Positions 27,801 through 34,976 of a DNA stretch of 64,000 nucleotides are shown here, piece by piece (within the stretch, counting starts at the first letter, position 1; each line of letters starts with the position of its first letter). The DNA lies in contig NZ_JAICCF010000003.1 in assembly GCF_019492185.1 (NCBI RefSeq), forward strand, positions 930,001-994,000, read 5' to 3'. Both the position numbers and the translations under genes were made by a program. The notes under the pieces are model-generated. The model saw only the letters and a list, made by a program, of their open reading frames with translations. It was not told where the DNA came from and made no database searches. This stretch comes from Chitinophaga rhizophila (GTDB lineage Bacteria > Bacteroidota > Bacteroidia > Chitinophagales > Chitinophagaceae).

Positions 27801-28261
27801 ACAAGGGGATAGAGTTTTCTGCTATGATTTATTATCAGTACGGGGCTGAGATTTTTAAAACAGATAATATTGTCAATGATGGAACTGATCCTTTCATAAA
27901 TCAAGATCGAAATGCTTTAGACCGTTGGCAGAAAGATGGTGATGTTGTTACAAACCCTAGGCGTTTGCTATTTGGACAATATCAAGGAAATGATGATGGT
28001 GGCACTATGACTTCTACAAGATACTTATTTAATGGCGACTTTATAAGACTGTCTAACTTAACGTTAGCATATAAGCTTCGAGAGTCGCTAATTAGAAGTT
28101 TTGATGTTCAAATGTTACGATTTTATCTTCAATGCCATAACGTGGCAACAATAAGCAAATATTCTGGTCAAGATCCAGAATTAACCAGCGCACTTGGGCA
28201 GGGAATGTCCAGTTACCCTCTGCAGCGCACATACTCATTTGGCATGAATGTAATATTCTAA
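24863..28261 (+). CDS. SusC/RagA-family TonB-dependent transporter with STN domain
   Basis: 1132 residues. Signal peptide ends near YSFAQK; ATG 24905 (MAMLWLL) is an alternative start. STN domain about 38-110 (ISLGDVFNIIEKQTGVLLFFG), carboxypeptidase-like domain about 127-205 (ISGIVTDEKGQPLPGATVRV), plug with ESISVLKDAGAIALYGSKAS (about 322-341), then the barrel. The base composition changes inside the gene: the first kilobase is as G+C-rich as its surroundings, while the barrel half is strongly AT-rich, like the genes that follow. That suggests recombination within the gene. First gene of an operon with SusD and a thioredoxin/phosphatase fusion; probably controlled by the divergent sigma/FecR pair. 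Confidence 0.94.
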   Translation: MHRNFTHCCARRSIMAMLWLLLPCIYSFAQKSAQPGRNVTLTSSRISLGDVFNIIEKQTGVLLFFGDLNTDQLVGVKFVATPVEEALGEVLPPIGLTYEYVKGNKDKIYIKSIKPSPKDTVMMKSISGIVTDEKGQPLPGATVRVKGSMRGTSTQENGAFVLHHSGEKDILQISFTGFDMAEVPVAGKANLKVRLKPGDNSLNEQVVTAYGKMDKRSITGAITVVKGEQIQNLPNRSFDKSLQGLVPGLLVTQGTGQPGGGLGNFVLRGISTGGSIDNGATVRNPLIIIDGVPVQQDQAQASTSTVSINNPMAQLNPSDIESISVLKDAGAIALYGSKASNGVILITTKRGKAGKTRFNFRHQTDFASRLNNGARMLNQQEYLELLYETYRNTDPAYWTDSRIKSDLISKFPHKVNAPGDTSFYPAPDWQRELFNKNAMTLSNELSLSGGNDKSTFYVNLEYTKQDGVEKNTGYDRKSLRINYENLPAKWLKVGLNTTLSYSTQKFSYPGASERLVAAISPLNAIRDDKGEYIYNYSWGLATPSDLTSLTSMSPNPLAAAELNINKNVSYRGVSNLYIDFHPIKNVSFTSNIGTNFMLTEAKEKVHPKLAASSLNAGIGRINERDIRNANFITTNIIRYNTSISDRHNLNFLIGHEAQILTQKNIFVIRENITSNPLADQANIGTIRSAGGLSSKQTLLSYFGQLNYDFSEKYLLSGSLRTDGSSLFGTNKRFGTHWSAAGGWIVTNEPFMKNLAMRLNYLKIRGSLGSAGNSSAISNALRYDNVMLLRYLNAPAVMPNTSLPPGNPNIQWEKTFNWDIGIEMRLFDNRISFTGDIYRKFTSKLIGRIDIPTTTGFLNIQSNIGDLSNKGIELSVSIDMIRRKDFFWNVNANWSKNKNVLTKSFFQLERVAGGSIISNGAGENYNSFYMPVWGGVNRMDGKPQWVDSMGKVTSDYNAAPRKFVGKPQPDGFGAITNTVSYKGIEFSAMIYYQYGAEIFKTDNIVNDGTDPFINQDRNALDRWQKDGDVVTNPRRLLFGQYQGNDDGGTMTSTRYLFNGDFIRLSNLTLAYKLRESLIRSFDVQMLRFYLQCHNVATISKYSGQDPELTSALGQGMSSYPLQRTYSFGMNVIF

Positions 28262-28279
28262 ATCACAATTATCGAATTA

Positions 28280-29752
28280 ATGAAAACATTAATAAAATAT
28301 AATAAGTTGATATCCTTAACTGTAGCATTTCTGCTATTATTTGGGTGTAAAAAGGACTTTTTGGAGATTGATGATAATACATCATTATATCGTCAGACAT
28401 ATGTTAAAGACCTAAGCACGATGCAAGATTTTCTGAGAGGTATCTATTTTAGATATGCGGTAAATTTTGAGCTGTCAACAAGTCAAGCCTATCCTGAAGT
28501 GGTAGCAGACAATATGAAACCAGTTGCGCAATTTGGATGCTTTTTAACCACTCATTATTCCTGGACGCAAAAGGCAGAATTAGGCGATGGAGTAGATTAT
28601 CCCGGACTGAGTTTAGAAGCTACAGCCATGAATTCGTTATGGAAAGTAGGTTATCAGATTGCCAATGCTTGTAGTTTCGTGATTAGCGAAACAGATCGGT
28701 ACCGGAGCGAAAACCCCCATTTGGCTGACGATATTAAAGGACAAGCATATGCAATTAGAGCGTTGACGCACTTTAAGCTTGTCAATGTATTTGCACAGCC
28801 TATTAGTTTTAGTGCTGAGGGCAATCATCCGGGAATACCCTATATAACAAGCCACGATATTTCTAAACCTGTTATTAGGTTAGGGGTGTCTGATGTTTAT
28901 CAAAACATTATTCAAGATTACCAGCGTTCTATAATGCTGTTTACTAATCCCAACACAGATCCTAAGGTCATGAATGTTTATGCGGCGAAGGCATTGTTAG
29001 CTCGGACTTATCTCTTCAAAGGTGATTTTACAAATGCCCTGAATCTTGCAGCGGAAGTTGCCTCGAATTACCCGCTAATGACTATTGCGCAAGGATACCC
29101 TGATAAAATATTTCATTCTGTCAAATCGTCTGAAACAGAAACTTTGTATCAACTAGCTCCTTATGGAACTGTGAATATCCCATTTTCGTTTTTGGGGTTT
29201 ATGGTTAATGGATTCTCCATGGGTTTTTCAGCTACAAAGGATATTGCTAACATTCTTATCGAAAATCCGGCAGATGTTAGAGCTAAATGGGTTAAATATG
29301 ATCAGGGAGATTGGCAGATCGTAAAATTCCCTCAAGACGCTGCTCCAGAAATAAATCCAGCTGTAAATGATCCTAAAAGTGCTTACTATCCACCAGTTAT
29401 ACGCTCCTCTGAAATGTATCTCACAGTATCAGAAGCTGCTGCTAAACTAGGAGATAGAAGTACTGCTTTGAAATATTTAAACGCAATTAGAAAACGCGCA
29501 AATCCTGATGTTATGGATATAGAGGCATCGGGAAAGGCGCTACTAGATTCGATTTACAAGGAACGTAGAAAAGAATTAGCATTTGAAGGGCTAAGAATGT
29601 TCGATTTGCAAAGAAATCAGCAGGGCGTTTTTAGGGAGGATGCAATTTTTCAGTATGCAAAGGCCTTACCATTTCCGAGTAATATGGCGATTGCTCCTAT
29701 TCCGTTAAAGGATGTCCAACTATCGAGTATGTCACAAAATGATGGTTATTAA
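28280..29752 (+). CDS. SusD/RagB-family lipoprotein
   Basis: 490 residues, 18 bases after the SusC stop. Lipoprotein signal with Cys at about residue 23 (LLLFGC), early motif DFLEIDDNTSLY typical of SusD proteins, a TPR-like middle (AYAIRALTHFKLVNVFAQP, about 155-173), and a conserved C-terminal block ERRKELAFEGLRMFDLQR followed by IAPIPLKDVQLS. AT-rich throughout, unlike the SusD genes at 5.5 and 19.4 kb. Substrate unknown; the redox/phosphatase fusion that follows hints at a peptide-like ligand, but this is speculation. Confidence 0.92.
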   Translation: MKTLIKYNKLISLTVAFLLLFGCKKDFLEIDDNTSLYRQTYVKDLSTMQDFLRGIYFRYAVNFELSTSQAYPEVVADNMKPVAQFGCFLTTHYSWTQKAELGDGVDYPGLSLEATAMNSLWKVGYQIANACSFVISETDRYRSENPHLADDIKGQAYAIRALTHFKLVNVFAQPISFSAEGNHPGIPYITSHDISKPVIRLGVSDVYQNIIQDYQRSIMLFTNPNTDPKVMNVYAAKALLARTYLFKGDFTNALNLAAEVASNYPLMTIAQGYPDKIFHSVKSSETETLYQLAPYGTVNIPFSFLGFMVNGFSMGFSATKDIANILIENPADVRAKWVKYDQGDWQIVKFPQDAAPEINPAVNDPKSAYYPPVIRSSEMYLTVSEAAAKLGDRSTALKYLNAIRKRANPDVMDIEASGKALLDSIYKERRKELAFEGLRMFDLQRNQQGVFREDAIFQYAKALPFPSNMAIAPIPLKDVQLSSMSQNDGY

Positions 29753-29767
29753 GTTAAATAATAGAGT

Positions 29768-32368
29768 ATGAGATTTCTTTCAATGATCATCGTCGGAATG
29801 ATTTTTTTTTATATATCTGGTACGCCTCTATCCGCAATGACTTCTTCAACATTGAGAATATTGCGTCAGGATTCTTCCATTACTGTAACTTATCAATCTG
29901 AGTCGGATTGTAGTTTCCAATCTTCCTTTATCAAGGTTTTACCAGTAGATGTTCTGCATGTATCGGATAGATCTTGGAGGGTATTATCGGGCAAATGCGA
30001 GTCAGGATTACTCAAATGGGAAATAAAAGCAAAGGAGCCAATTTACGTAGTACTGGACGATATCATCAAATCCAAAGTTAAGCATAAAACTATACTCGAG
30101 CCCGGAGATAGTGTCTTTATAATTGGTAAAACTAATGGACATATTTTAGTCTCGGGAAAAGGGTCTAACAATATAATTTTGCCATTGCAAATTGATTCTG
30201 TGCTATCTCTTTTAAAAAAACCATCAAATCCGAAAGATATCATAACCGTCTCTTTACATGATTATTTTGAATGGAATAATTACCTAAATAATCAATTGGA
30301 AAAAGGACTAAAAATATTTGATTCATTCAAGGGAAAATTATCTGACTATGCTTATAGTCGTATTAAAGCGGAGTTCTTAGATCAGAACTTGGATGACAGA
30401 TCAGATAAGTTCGGATCTTTTTTGTCCATGTGTACCCGAAAAGCTGACATCCCTAAAAAGGACATATGTGAAATATATGATACGACATATTTTCCAGTTG
30501 CTTCAAAATACTATCCTATGATTTCAAGGGAAGTATTTGGTACTTGGAAGCCTATTATGTTTGAGGCAATCCGGAAATACTCGTTTGATTTCGATGACGC
30601 GTCTATTAATACAAAGACAAAAAGACATCTTCTGTACTACGGCTCAGGAACGGCAAAGCTCAAGGATAAAGTTAGGGAGCTGTTCATTCAGGAGCTGATT
30701 ACAAAATATTTCATCAGTGATTTAGGATTTACGGCTGAAACAGAAGAGGTTTTAGCGAATTATTATAAAGAGCCAGGGTATCCGGAATACAAAAGATGGT
30801 TAAAGCAATTCGAATTAAATAGGCGAGAATTGTTAAATCAGAAGAGCGCAATTGATTTTAGACTTGTAAATAAAGATGGGAAAGTTTTTACTAAAGAAGA
30901 CTTCAAGGGAAAAGTTTCAATTTTTGATTTTTGGTTTACTGGATGTGAGGGTTGTCTGCAGATGGTACCGGCGATGAAGGCCATTGAAAAACGGTTTCAA
31001 TTAGATTCTAATATTGTTTTTGTAAATGTTTCGATTGATCGAGATAAAACAAAATGGCTTGAAAGTATACGAAATGCTAAATATACTACGGGCTCTGGTC
31101 TTAACCTCTATACTGCTGGCGAAGGTGATAGTAATGAGATGATACGAAATTACGGGATACATGGATATCCGTCGCTATTATTATTAGATCCATGGGGTAA
31201 AATGATTAACTCACATCCTAAACCGGATCCACGATCAGATAGCGGAAAGTCGCTAATTAACATTTTGGAAAGTTATAAGGGATATATGAACGATGGACCA
31301 TATCTATTATATGAAAACGACTCGGCGTTTGAATATGTGGTAGTCGGAAATAAGATTTTAAAAACCGCTATTCAATCTCGGAAGACTAGACAAATTTTAG
31401 TGAAACCTGGCATCAATGATAAGTTTATTGTGAGGATAAAAGACTCTTTGCCGAACGAACCTTGCATATTCTCTACACCCGGAAAGATGCTTATCTTATC
31501 TGATATAGAAGGGGAATATGATGCACTCAAAAAGTTATTGATTGCTAATCGGGTGATTGATCAGAATTATAATTGGATATTTGAAGATGGACATTTGGTT
31601 TTCAATGGAGATATGTTTGACAGAGGTAAACAGGTTTCCGAATGTCTTTGGTTAATCTACTCACTTGAGCAAAAGGCAAAATCTGCGGGAGGATATGTAC
31701 ACTTTATATTGGGTAATCACGAAATCATGAATCTTCGTGGTGATGATAGATATTCACATGTCAAATATGCCGTAAATCGTACAATATTAAATAAAAGTCA
31801 AAGGCAACTATATAGTAAAGATAGTGAATTAGGTAGGTGGCTTAGAACGAAGAATATAATGGAGAAAATTGGCAACATTATGTTCGTTCACGGAGGGATA
31901 GGTAAAGAATTTACAGATTCAGTACCATTGCCAATCGAAGAGGTAAATAATTTATTTAGAGAAAATATTGACGTTATCCAGCCTAAAGGAACATACGCGC
32001 GTATGATATTTTCCCCATATTATTCGCCTTTTTGGTTTCGTTTATATTATGACGATAAAGACAAACACCTGACCATTCATGGGGATACGGTGAATATATA
32101 TGTTCAACACCCTACGGATCATGAGTTGTCCAATATACTTACAAAATGGAATGTAGATAAGATTATCACAGGACATACAATCGTGAATGATACCGTAAGC
32201 TCACATTATAATGGTAGAGTAATCAACACAGACACGAGACATGCACACGGCCAGAGCGAAGCGCTTCTCGTAGAAGGATCTGAGTATTTACGGGTTAATC
32301 AAAAAGGGGATAAGAGATATCTATTTAAATCTAGTTTTTCGGAACGAAAAGTTTTTTCCGGGAAGTAA
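29768..32368 (+). CDS. Exported thioredoxin-like (TlpA) and Shewanella-like protein phosphatase fusion
   Basis: 866 residues. A signal peptide (about 1-25) is followed by a region without clear family (about 30-360) that resembles the N-terminal part of Bacteroidota TlpA-like proteins. A thioredoxin domain (about 365-500) has redox pair C393-E-G-C396 (WFTGCEGCLQM) and the cis-Pro loop in IHGYPSLLLLD. A PPP-type metallophosphatase (about 570-840) has SDIEGEY (D579), GDMFDRG (from G614), GNHE (from G649), FVHGGI and GHT (from G802). The spacing and GYVHFILGNHEIMNLRGD resemble Shewanella-like (Shelph) phosphatases. In motif 1 a Glu stands where DxH is classical, which may be normal in this branch. 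Located in the periplasm or at the outer membrane; third gene of the SusC/SusD operon. The fusion is unusual. Confidence 0.85.
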   Translation: MRFLSMIIVGMIFFYISGTPLSAMTSSTLRILRQDSSITVTYQSESDCSFQSSFIKVLPVDVLHVSDRSWRVLSGKCESGLLKWEIKAKEPIYVVLDDIIKSKVKHKTILEPGDSVFIIGKTNGHILVSGKGSNNIILPLQIDSVLSLLKKPSNPKDIITVSLHDYFEWNNYLNNQLEKGLKIFDSFKGKLSDYAYSRIKAEFLDQNLDDRSDKFGSFLSMCTRKADIPKKDICEIYDTTYFPVASKYYPMISREVFGTWKPIMFEAIRKYSFDFDDASINTKTKRHLLYYGSGTAKLKDKVRELFIQELITKYFISDLGFTAETEEVLANYYKEPGYPEYKRWLKQFELNRRELLNQKSAIDFRLVNKDGKVFTKEDFKGKVSIFDFWFTGCEGCLQMVPAMKAIEKRFQLDSNIVFVNVSIDRDKTKWLESIRNAKYTTGSGLNLYTAGEGDSNEMIRNYGIHGYPSLLLLDPWGKMINSHPKPDPRSDSGKSLINILESYKGYMNDGPYLLYENDSAFEYVVVGNKILKTAIQSRKTRQILVKPGINDKFIVRIKDSLPNEPCIFSTPGKMLILSDIEGEYDALKKLLIANRVIDQNYNWIFEDGHLVFNGDMFDRGKQVSECLWLIYSLEQKAKSAGGYVHFILGNHEIMNLRGDDRYSHVKYAVNRTILNKSQRQLYSKDSELGRWLRTKNIMEKIGNIMFVHGGIGKEFTDSVPLPIEEVNNLFRENIDVIQPKGTYARMIFSPYYSPFWFRLYYDDKDKHLTIHGDTVNIYVQHPTDHELSNILTKWNVDKIITGHTIVNDTVSSHYNGRVINTDTRHAHGQSEALLVEGSEYLRVNQKGDKRYLFKSSFSERKVFSGK

Positions 32369-32385
32369 TGTATATATCAGACTTT

Positions 32386-32422
32386 AAATCCAACATCATT
32401 CGAGATGTTGGATTTTTCTTTT
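32386..32422 (+). terminator. Intrinsic terminator of the SusC/SusD/phosphatase operon
   Basis: Perfect 12-bp stem AAATCCAACATC / GATGTTGGATTT around ATTCGA, followed by TTCTTTT. It lies 18 bases after the stop. Confidence 0.88.
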
Positions 32423-32485
32423 AATAAAGTGCGACATAGTATTTAGGAATTTTCATGAGTGTAAAAAACATGCACTCTGGCATGT

Positions 32486-32493
32486 TAAATTTG
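32486..32493 (+). promoter_or_regulatory. Candidate -7 element (TAAATTTG) for the small-peptide gene
   Basis: Exact match to TAnnTTTG, 60 bases before the start codon and after the terminator of the previous operon. I see no convincing TTTG at -33. Confidence 0.45.
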
Positions 32494-32552
32494 AAATGTT
32501 GTTAATGGCCATTAGCAATTTGTAAATCATTATTCACACAAAATAGATTAAC

Positions 32553-32837
32553 ATGAAACAAATATCATGGCGTAGAATGTCAGTACTAGGTATCGTACTG
32601 ATGGGAGCCTCTGCCGTTACTGCTGCAGTATTACCTAATAAAACTGAGGCAAGAGATTCTGTAGGATCATTAACTCAAAGTACAGCAAATGGTCTCGCAA
32701 TAAGCTGTACTGTTACTGGTTCAGTGGGAGCTGCTTGTAATGTTACCGCAGGAACATTGACTACTGTTGGTACAGGCGCTGATGCTGAGAGTATAGCACA
32801 GACTCCACAGACGGCAAACAATACAACTACATTCTAA
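32553..32837 (+). CDS. Small exported peptide, Ser/Thr-rich with two cysteines; candidate precursor
   Basis: 94 residues. A basic start (MKQISWRRM) and hydrophobic segment (SVLGIVLMGASAVTAAV, about 10-26) look like a signal peptide or exported-leader segment, followed by a 65-residue region rich in Ser, Thr, Ala, Gly and Asn with only two cysteines, C52 and C62. No family recognised. Bacteroidota encode many short NVEALA-like exported peptides beside propeller and thioredoxin-like lipoproteins, and this gene has the same context. The Ser/Thr/Cys content also fits a lanthipeptide-type substrate for the kinase/LanC-like proteins downstream. Preceded by its own promoter-like element and followed by a strong hairpin, suggesting high, separate expression. 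Precursor status is inference. Confidence 0.7.
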   Translation: MKQISWRRMSVLGIVLMGASAVTAAVLPNKTEARDSVGSLTQSTANGLAISCTVTGSVGAACNVTAGTLTTVGTGADAESIAQTPQTANNTTTF

Positions 32838-32905
32838 ACTTATTGTTTGTTGTTTGTCGTTAATAGAGTATTAATGAAATTCTTAGCTATTAATGATCAG
32901 ACTGT

Positions 32906-32950
32906 CTAAGGAAGTAGTTTGTCTCTTTATGAGGGAAACTATTTCCTTAG
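32906..32950 (+). other. Strong 15-bp hairpin between peptide gene and lipoprotein genes
   Basis: CTAAGGAAGTAGTTT (32906-32920) and AAACTATTTCCTTAG (32936-32950) pair along all 15 bases, with a single G-U wobble in RNA, around a 15-base loop. No T-run follows, so it is not a textbook terminator. Position 69 bases after the peptide stop suggests a 3' stabiliser or attenuator that would raise peptide over downstream gene expression. Confidence 0.75.
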
Positions 32951-32980
32951 ATCTCTTGGTTATCAAAGAATGAATTAATT

Positions 32981-33180
32981 ATGATAGTAATGAAATGTGT
33001 TTCACATATTTTATTGTCTTTTTTATTTTCTGCAACACCAGTTGTTATCTCATTTTTAAAATGACAAGTAACTGGATACACTATGCTATATCCATTGAAC
33101 AGTGTAGGAACTGGATTTTTCTATTAGTTACGATAATTTTCTTGCTTTATATTTTGGGGCTTGCAGTAAATATTGGATGA
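32981..33180 (+). other. Possible tiny membrane peptide(s) or remnant
   Basis: Apart from the hairpin, the 425-base gap before the propeller lipoprotein holds only short hydrophobic frames. One runs from 32981 (MIVMKCVSHILLSFLFSATP, 27 residues) and stops with ATGA overlapping a second start at 33061 (39 residues, with a membrane helix IFLLVTIIFLLYILGLAV). The second frame can also be read from 32995 as 61 residues. They may be a broken small membrane protein, two coupled micropeptides, or chance in AT-rich DNA. Confidence 0.3.
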
Positions 33181-33262
33181 TTAAGTTATGGCTTGATGTT
33201 CTACAATGGTAAGAATATGTAATTAAGAATAGTTGCGTATTCAATAATAAAATCGATAGTCC

Positions 33263-34420
33263 ATGAAAAGTGGTATTTCAAAGTTAATTACATTCATTTC
33301 TATAGTGATTTTTTTTATTGCCTGCATTAAAGTCAAGCGAATTGATATTCCAGAAAGTACATTTATTCGCATTGCTCCAGTACATGGCAATGTTACTTTA
33401 TTTCCGTTACGAGATACACTCACTTTCCAATTGGATTTAAAAACCTTTAATACTGTAAAATCAGTAACATCCTTCGTGATGGATGGGCGTGGGTATATTT
33501 CCTTTTTAGATGCGCGCTCCCGAACTATAAACATCTATAATGTGGAGCACAAAAATTTGGTGATGAAAATGGCATTGGACAAATATTTTGAAAGAACCGA
33601 GTTGAAGGGGTTAACAGTTTTTGTTCAAAATTTTGATAGTATTTATATTGCTAACAAGGAGGCTGTTTACTTGCTAGACACAACAGCGAGGATAAAATTA
33701 AAGCTAAAATATGATGATGCAAATGCAGGTACTGCTTTTTTTGACATTTTTTCTCCGCCAGTTATCATGAATAAGCGATTGTATGTAGGTATCAGATCGC
33801 ATATAGATGACTTGTCCTTTGAACAAATATCAAAATCTCCAGTAATTTATGCTTTTAATCCGATCGATAAAAGTCAGGAGTTAGTATATCGATTCCCTCA
33901 AATATACCAGGACAAAATTCTAGGAGATCATTTCATTAAGGCAAATTTTTGTGTTAATGATAAGGGATATTTTGTTTTTAGTTTCCCCGCAGATACAAAT
34001 ATTTATGAAACCAACTTTGTACAGTATCATAATTCCTATTTGGCCAAAAGCCAATTGCAGTCTGATACTTTAACCCCGGTTCCAAAAATAGAAATAGAGC
34101 GAGACAATGGGTTTAAGCAATACGCAATTAGAGACGCATATGGTCCAATTTATTATGACCAGTTTAATAAACGCTATTTACGAGTATTTAAGCAAAGAAT
34201 GTCAGATTCTGCCTATGAATCGAATAGAATAAAAAGAAAGTATTCTTTCGTTATACTGGATCAAAACTTTAGGATTATTGGCGAAGGAGATTTACCAGAA
34301 GATGTTTCTTACTCATCAGTCTTCTTTTTAAAGGACCAAATATACGCGCGAACTAATTTTAATGACGAATATGCTTTACACTTTGTAAAATTATCTTACA
34401 CTCGGAAGGATTCGATCTAA
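33263..34420 (+). CDS. Lipoprotein, probable beta-propeller (DUF4221-like)
   Basis: 385 residues. N-terminal signal with a likely lipobox FFIAC (Cys about 21). The rest is beta-rich, with spaced blade-like stretches (GYISFLDARSRTINIYN, SIYIANKEAVYLLD, PVIYAFNPIDKSQELVYR), resembling the DUF4221 / 6-bladed-propeller lipoproteins that Bacteroidota keep beside small exported peptides. Expected in the periplasm or on the outer membrane, where it may bind the peptide encoded upstream. AT-rich. The following lipoprotein starts 20 bases downstream, so they are co-transcribed. Fold assignment is by eye and only moderately certain. Confidence 0.65.
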   Translation: MKSGISKLITFISIVIFFIACIKVKRIDIPESTFIRIAPVHGNVTLFPLRDTLTFQLDLKTFNTVKSVTSFVMDGRGYISFLDARSRTINIYNVEHKNLVMKMALDKYFERTELKGLTVFVQNFDSIYIANKEAVYLLDTTARIKLKLKYDDANAGTAFFDIFSPPVIMNKRLYVGIRSHIDDLSFEQISKSPVIYAFNPIDKSQELVYRFPQIYQDKILGDHFIKANFCVNDKGYFVFSFPADTNIYETNFVQYHNSYLAKSQLQSDTLTPVPKIEIERDNGFKQYAIRDAYGPIYYDQFNKRYLRVFKQRMSDSAYESNRIKRKYSFVILDQNFRIIGEGDLPEDVSYSSVFFLKDQIYARTNFNDEYALHFVKLSYTRKDSI

Positions 34421-34440
34421 ATAAAAAAAATAGTTAGTTT

Positions 34441-34968
34441 ATGAGATTCTCCAATATTTTTTGCATATCACTAATGCTACTAGCCTGTGGTATAAAGAGA
34501 AGTGAAATTACGAGTGAAACCTTAATAACATCAGCTTCTCAACAAGATTCTCTGTTCAATAGTCTCATGGAGATATCTCATTACTCAGTCCCAGAGGAGA
34601 GGCGTAGTGATTCGTTGGCTTTCCTTATCTTACCTGTTCAAGCTAGTTGTCCGAGCTGCCGTTCAAAGGTGATTGACAGCATAGTTAAACACATTGCGGA
34701 TATCAAAGAGAATAGATATATAATTATCTCTGCTAACGGCGGAGTTAAATTGATAGGTAGCTTTTTTAATGACGAACATGCAGAGTTGCCAACTAATAGG
34801 AACTGGCTAATTCTTGATAGTCTCAATCATGCGCATGTACTTAAGCTATACGATGAAAATCCGACCATTTATTATACTCATAATAGAAGGGCCTACAAGA
34901 TGGTTTCCAGTATCCCAATGACAGTGAAAAAGGATCTGAATAATTTCTTTTCAGCCACATCTTTTTAG
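34441..34968 (+). CDS. Small lipoprotein with a CPSC redox motif
   Basis: 175 residues. Lipoprotein signal with Cys16 (LMLLACG). After a polar linker, the segment LAFLILPVQASCPSC (about 59-73) is a beta strand leading to a C70-P-S-C73 pair, as at the start of a thioredoxin-like fold. Later strands (RYIIISANGGVKLIG) and a helix at the end fit a shortened thioredoxin domain, but I see no clear cis-Pro loop. It could reduce or isomerise cysteines of the exported two-Cys peptide; that is inference. Eight bases separate it from the next gene's ATG. Confidence 0.65.
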   Translation: MRFSNIFCISLMLLACGIKRSEITSETLITSASQQDSLFNSLMEISHYSVPEERRSDSLAFLILPVQASCPSCRSKVIDSIVKHIADIKENRYIIISANGGVKLIGSFFNDEHAELPTNRNWLILDSLNHAHVLKLYDENPTIYYTHNRRAYKMVSSIPMTVKKDLNNFFSATSF

Positions 34969-34976
34969 TAGTGCAC

